8,356 nt of DNA from Rhodospirillales bacterium (GTDB taxonomy: Bacteria > Pseudomonadota > Alphaproteobacteria > Rhodospirillales > Magnetospirillaceae). Both the position numbers and the translations under genes were made by a program. The stretch is from the NCBI GenBank assembly GCA_030040955.1, contig JASHSH010000414.1:1-8356 (forward strand), written 5' to 3'. Shown here in pieces: positions 6,627 through 8,356 of this stretch. The notes under the pieces were generated by a model, which saw nothing but the letters and a program-made list of their open reading frames with translations, had not been told where the DNA came from and did not search any database. Position 1 is the first letter of the stretch. Every line of letters begins with the position of its first letter.

Positions 6627-6705
6627 CGTCATGCGCGGGCCGGGCACGCAATTCAGTTGCGGAAGCGTCTGCATGGATGGCCGGGTCAAGCCCGGCCATG
6701 ACGAA
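6627..6705. repeat. BIME-like composite palindromic module 2
   Basis: This is a second module of the same plan. The left unit is degenerate (CGTCATGCGCGGGCCGGGC, 6627-6645) and has lost its closing arm. A small hairpin CGCAA (6647-6651)/TTGCG (6657-6661) sits in the middle. The right unit pairs ATGGCCGGG (6677-6685) with CCCGGCCAT (6691-6699) around TCAAG and ends CATGACGAA. The last 32 bases (6674-6705) match 6569-6600 of module 1 at 31 of 32 positions; the single difference (G6583 versus A6688) is in the loop, so the stem is preserved. Confidence 0.85.
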
Positions 6706-6740
6706 TAGTGTGCAGAGCCTGGGTAGCGCGGGCCAGTCCC

Positions 6741-6787
6741 CCTCATGGTTCGAGACGGACCGCTACGCGGTCCTCCTCACCATGAGG
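6741..6787. repeat. Nested palindrome (CCTCATGGT ... ACCATGAGG)
   Basis: The outer arms CCTCATGGT (6741-6749) and ACCATGAGG (6779-6787) form 9 bp. The inner arms GGACCGC (6757-6763) and GCGGTCC (6767-6773) form 7 bp around TAC. The unpaired stretches between them are TCGAGAC and TCCTC. This is a typical dispersed intergenic palindrome with a conserved outer and a variable inner stem. It lies between convergent genes and could also weaken transcription from either side. Confidence 0.8.
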
Positions 6788-6849
6788 GTGTCGAGCACAC
6801 CTCACCATGAGGCTATCCGGAAATCCTCACCCTGAGCTTGTCGAAGGGT
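6775..6849. repeat. Three-unit 25-bp tandem repeat (CCTCACCATGAGG core)
   Basis: Copies of a 13-bp core start at 6775, 6800 and 6825, exactly 25 bp apart. Copies 1 and 2 are identical (CCTCACCATGAGG); copy 3 reads CCTCACCCTGAGC, two changes. The remaining 12 bp of each unit are only partly alike (copies 1 and 3 share TGTCGA). Copy 1 overlaps the right arm of the nested palindrome, and copy 3 is the left part of the next hairpin, so the array seems built from related palindrome fragments. Confidence 0.72.
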
Positions 6850-6853
6850 GAGG
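6825..6853. repeat. Palindromic repeat / possible terminator hairpin downstream of the oxygenase gene
   Basis: CCTCACCCT (6825-6833) pairs with AGGGTGAGG (6845-6853), a 9-bp stem around an 11-nt loop containing CTTGTCGA. The core CCCTGAGCTTGTCGAAGGG is a sequence I know as a very common intergenic repeat in sphingomonads and related alphaproteobacteria. It lies 11 bases past the oxygenase stop codon, so it could end that transcript, but no T-run follows on the - strand, so it is not a classical intrinsic terminator. Confidence 0.7.
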
Positions 6854-6863
6854 CGGACCGCCC

Positions 6864-7550
6864 CTACCCCGCCGGCTTCACCGGCGTTTCGGGATAGGCG
6901 AGTTCCTCGCGGCTGCGCCATTCGGGGGCGACGTAATTGATGATGATCGACTTGCGCACGCCGGGGAACTGGCGCGCGCGGAACCCGTGGTAGGTGTCGG
7001 AGCCGGGGATGAACAGCATCGCCCGGTTGAAGTCGGACGGCGCGCTGCCGACCCAGTTCTTCTTCTGGTCGAAGATGTCGGTGCCGAGGCCCGCGGCGCC
7101 CGCGCCGCGGCACAGGAAGATCGACATGGTGAACCGCTTCACGCCGATATCGGTGTGCGGCTCGAGCCAGAAGCCGGCGGTGTCCTGGCAATATTCCATG
7201 CGCAGATTGGCGCCTTTGAGGTCGGTCGCGCATTCGCGCTCGATCGCGGCGACGATGGATGGCGACTGGAACGCCTCGGCCAGCGCGCGGGCGATGGGAT
7301 ATTTCGCGCGCGCCTCGGGATTGAAATAGACGCGCGTCGGATTGTTGTCCTCGCGGCGGCCGTGGAACACGAGTCCGTCGGGGAGCGCGATCGGCAGATC
7401 GAACAGCGTCTCGGCGGTCTCGGCGGGCAGCACGTTTTCCAGCAGCCAGTGGCGGTAGGGGCTGGTCTTGCGCTCGCTCGCGTCGAGGGAGGCGAGAAAG
7501 CTCGCCTGGATCGCGCGCGCGGACGCGCCGGCTTGGGCAACCACGGTCAT
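6864..7550 (-). CDS. 2-oxoglutarate/Fe(II)-dependent oxygenase (prolyl 4-hydroxylase-like fold)
   Basis: This 228-residue soluble protein looks like a non-heme iron oxygenase that couples 2-oxoglutarate decarboxylation to hydroxylation of a substrate. The facial triad is visible: H132 and D134 in EPHTDIG, and H188 in DTYHGF. R199 in RKSIIINYV (R-x-S) would bind the 2-oxoglutarate carboxylate, 11 residues after the distal His as usual. LRMEYCQDTAGFWL before the HxD and the strand FTMSIFLC after it fit the double-stranded beta helix. The start is ATG 7548-7550, with AGGAA (7558-7562) 7 nt upstream; the frame is open for 60 more codons upstream but runs into the lipoprotein gene and lacks a comparable site. 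The substrate is unknown: a protein residue, small molecule or sugar is possible. It lies about 100 bp after the lipoprotein gene on the same strand, so co-transcription is possible but not shown. Confidence 0.82.
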   Translation of the reverse strand: MTVVAQAGASARAIQASFLASLDASERKTSPYRHWLLENVLPAETAETLFDLPIALPDGLVFHGRREDNNPTRVYFNPEARAKYPIARALAEAFQSPSIVAAIERECATDLKGANLRMEYCQDTAGFWLEPHTDIGVKRFTMSIFLCRGAGAAGLGTDIFDQKKNWVGSAPSDFNRAMLFIPGSDTYHGFRARQFPGVRKSIIINYVAPEWRSREELAYPETPVKPAG

Positions 7551-7650
7551 GCGTCGGTTCCTGGCATCATGAGCGGGCGAGAGGATATCCGATCGGCCCT
7601 TTCGCCCCAACCCTTTCCGCAAGCGGCTGATATCGCGCGGTTTCGGGCGA
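7551..7650 (-). other. Intergenic spacer with ribosome binding site and possible repeat
   Basis: The 100-bp gap between the lipoprotein stop and the oxygenase start contains the AGGAA ribosome binding site (7558-7562). It also has three copies of GGGCGA or its complement (7575-7580, 7602-7607 inverted, 7645-7650), a CCGC-AA-GCGG palindrome (7617-7626) and two GATATC sites (7584-7589, 7629-7634). I see no convincing sigma-70 promoter and no terminator with a T-run. Confidence 0.4.
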
Positions 7651-8280
7651 TCACGAATGCGACGCGCGCAGCCGGCGCAGGGCCTGGGCGATGTCGCGCG
7701 AGGCGCTGGCGAGGTCGCGGCTGAGGGCATCGGCCACCGCGCCCATGCCGGGCCCAGTGGGCGTCTCGCGCAGCGCGAGATTGGCCGCCGCCAGCTCCTT
7801 CGATCCGTCGCCGGTCTCGATGCTCCAGCGCCCCGAAAGCAGCGCCGCGCCGGAGGCGTCCAACTCGAACGCGTCGAGCGCGAGGATCACGCGGTAGTCG
7901 ACCGCGAGACCGGCGCGCGCCGAATCCTCCATGCCGGCATCCGCCGGCACCATGGCGGCGAGATCGCGCGCCAGCGTGCGGGCGATGTTGGTCGACAGCC
8001 GCTCGGCCCACTGGTCGGTCTCGACCGATTTCAGCTGGTTGGCGGCGGTGCGCGTCACCATCTGCGGCCGGTCGAGATATTCGGGCAGCCGCGCCTGCTC
8101 GACGATGACGCTCGGCAGATGCGCCCCCACCGGCCGGTCGCCGGCGGCGGGCGGCTGCGCCGGCGTGAGCACCCAAAGGCGCGGCGCCGGCACGCTCGAA
8201 CAGGCCGCGGCGAGCAGGAGCGCGAGCGGGGCGAGCAGGCGTGCACGGCGGCGCGGACGGAGGAGATCGCGCGGGTTCAT
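7651..8280 (-). CDS. ABC-type transport auxiliary lipoprotein (PqiC/ABC_trans_aux family)
   Basis: This 209-residue lipoprotein probably works with the MCE protein encoded just upstream in moving lipids between inner and outer membrane. The N-terminus has a basic head (MNPRDLLRPRRRAR), a hydrophobic stretch (15-26) and a lipobox ending LLAAAC, so C27 would be lipidated; S28 follows, which suits outer-membrane sorting. The mature part has the family hallmarks: WVLTP (36-40), the LPEYLDRPQMVTR segment (65-77), and DQWAERLSTNIARTLARDL (from 89), followed by a beta-rich core (VDYRVILALDAFELDASG, LLSGRWSIE). Length is usual (about 190-220 aa). The ATG (8278-8280) overlaps the MCE stop as ATGA, with GGGGA (8285-8289) 4 nt upstream. 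Gene order MCE protein then lipoprotein is typical of alphaproteobacterial Mla/Pqi-like operons, whose permease and ATPase would lie beyond the right edge. Confidence 0.87.
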   Translation of the reverse strand: MNPRDLLRPRRRARLLAPLALLLAAACSSVPAPRLWVLTPAQPPAAGDRPVGAHLPSVIVEQARLPEYLDRPQMVTRTAANQLKSVETDQWAERLSTNIARTLARDLAAMVPADAGMEDSARAGLAVDYRVILALDAFELDASGAALLSGRWSIETGDGSKELAAANLALRETPTGPGMGAVADALSRDLASASRDIAQALRRLRASHS

Positions 8281-8356
8281 TTGTTCCCCATCAGCAGGGC
8301 GTTGGGATTGCGCTCGAGCTTCTCGGACAGGCTGCGCAGCGACTGGCTGGCATAGG
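8277..8356 (-). CDS. MCE/MlaD-family lipid-transport protein, C-terminal end only
   Basis: The gene enters from the right edge; only the last 25 codons are visible, ending YASQSLRSLSEKLERNPNALLMGNK. The closing pattern of a helix with SLSEKLERNP followed by a short LLMG tail is usual at the C-terminus of MlaD/MCE proteins, which hold the lipid-binding MCE ring on the periplasmic side of an ABC transporter. The call rests mainly on this pattern and on the overlapping PqiC-type lipoprotein gene (shared ATGA, 8277-8280). The MCE domain itself is outside the window. Confidence 0.7.
   Translation of the reverse strand, partial: YASQSLRSLSEKLERNPNALLMGNK

Noticed and set aside
6334..6746. Minus-strand open frames containing MAGLDPAIH and SWPGLTRPS
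   Set aside because: These peptides are translations of the palindromic intergenic repeats and are a known kind of false gene call in alphaproteobacteria; they coincide exactly with the two repeat modules.
6775..6849. Possible CRISPR array (three repeats, 25-bp period)
   Set aside because: The repeat core is only 13 bp with 12-bp intervals, the third copy is diverged, the cores overlap larger palindromes and no cas genes are present.
7584..7622. Promoter for the oxygenase gene on the - strand (TTGCGG and GATATC)
   Set aside because: The two hexamers are 27 bp apart and the -10 match is poor, so a sigma-70 promoter is not supported.
6987..7724. 245-codon + strand open frame opposite the oxygenase gene
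   Set aside because: It is antisense to a gene with an intact iron/2-oxoglutarate motif set, and its translation is a typical GC-rich shadow without motifs.
7551..7730. N-terminal extension of the oxygenase to 288 residues
   Set aside because: The extra 60 residues overlap the lipoprotein gene, are basic and low in family-like content, and the internal ATG at 7550 has a well-spaced AGGAA ribosome binding site.

Overview
The window is a gene-dense, very GC-rich stretch of bacterial chromosome. Codon choice (strong G/C third positions), the Mla/MCE-type lipid transport genes with a PqiC-like lipoprotein, and intergenic repeats whose spurious translations contain 'MAGLDPAIH' and 'SWPGLTRPS' all suggest an alphaproteobacterium. 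The order cannot be fixed from sequence alone; Rhodospirillales-, Micropepsales-, Hyphomicrobiales- or sphingomonad-like genomes are all plausible. There are no rRNA or tRNA genes, CRISPR arrays, insertion sequences or phage genes.

Layout on the + strand, left part (1-2581): the 3' end of an RsmB/NOP-type rRNA cytosine methyltransferase runs into a HAD phosphatase of the GmhB (heptose bisphosphate phosphatase) type, then a family 2 glycosyltransferase (WaaE/KdtX-like), then a GT4-type glycosyltransferase. Each junction is a 4-base ATGA or GTGA stop/start overlap, so this is a translationally coupled operon, probably serving LPS core or another surface glycan.

Middle (2582-3447): a monocistronic unit. 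An extended -10 promoter (TGATATAAT) precedes a 236-residue, Gln-rich, Pro-rich protein of unknown function, which is followed by an intrinsic terminator and a second GC hairpin.

Right-middle (3448-6443): an EmrA-like membrane fusion protein and an EmrB-like 14-TM (DHA2) transporter, again joined by a GTGA overlap. They would form an inner-membrane/periplasm efflux unit. No regulator gene or outer-membrane channel gene is present in the window.

6444-6863 lies between convergent genes and is packed with palindromic repeats: two BIME-like composite modules built from a GGCCGGG(T)C palindrome, a nested hairpin, and a three-unit 25-bp tandem array.

Minus strand (6864-8356): read from the right edge, the C-terminus of an MCE/MlaD-family protein overlaps (ATGA) a PqiC-type auxiliary lipoprotein. 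After a ~100-bp gap comes a 2-oxoglutarate/Fe(II) oxygenase with a good ribosome binding site. The first two belong to an envelope lipid transport system; the oxygenase's substrate is not evident.

I did not find a clearly unprecedented system. The most distinctive items are the Gln-rich orphan protein with its own strong-looking expression signals and the structured repeat cluster between the convergent genes.
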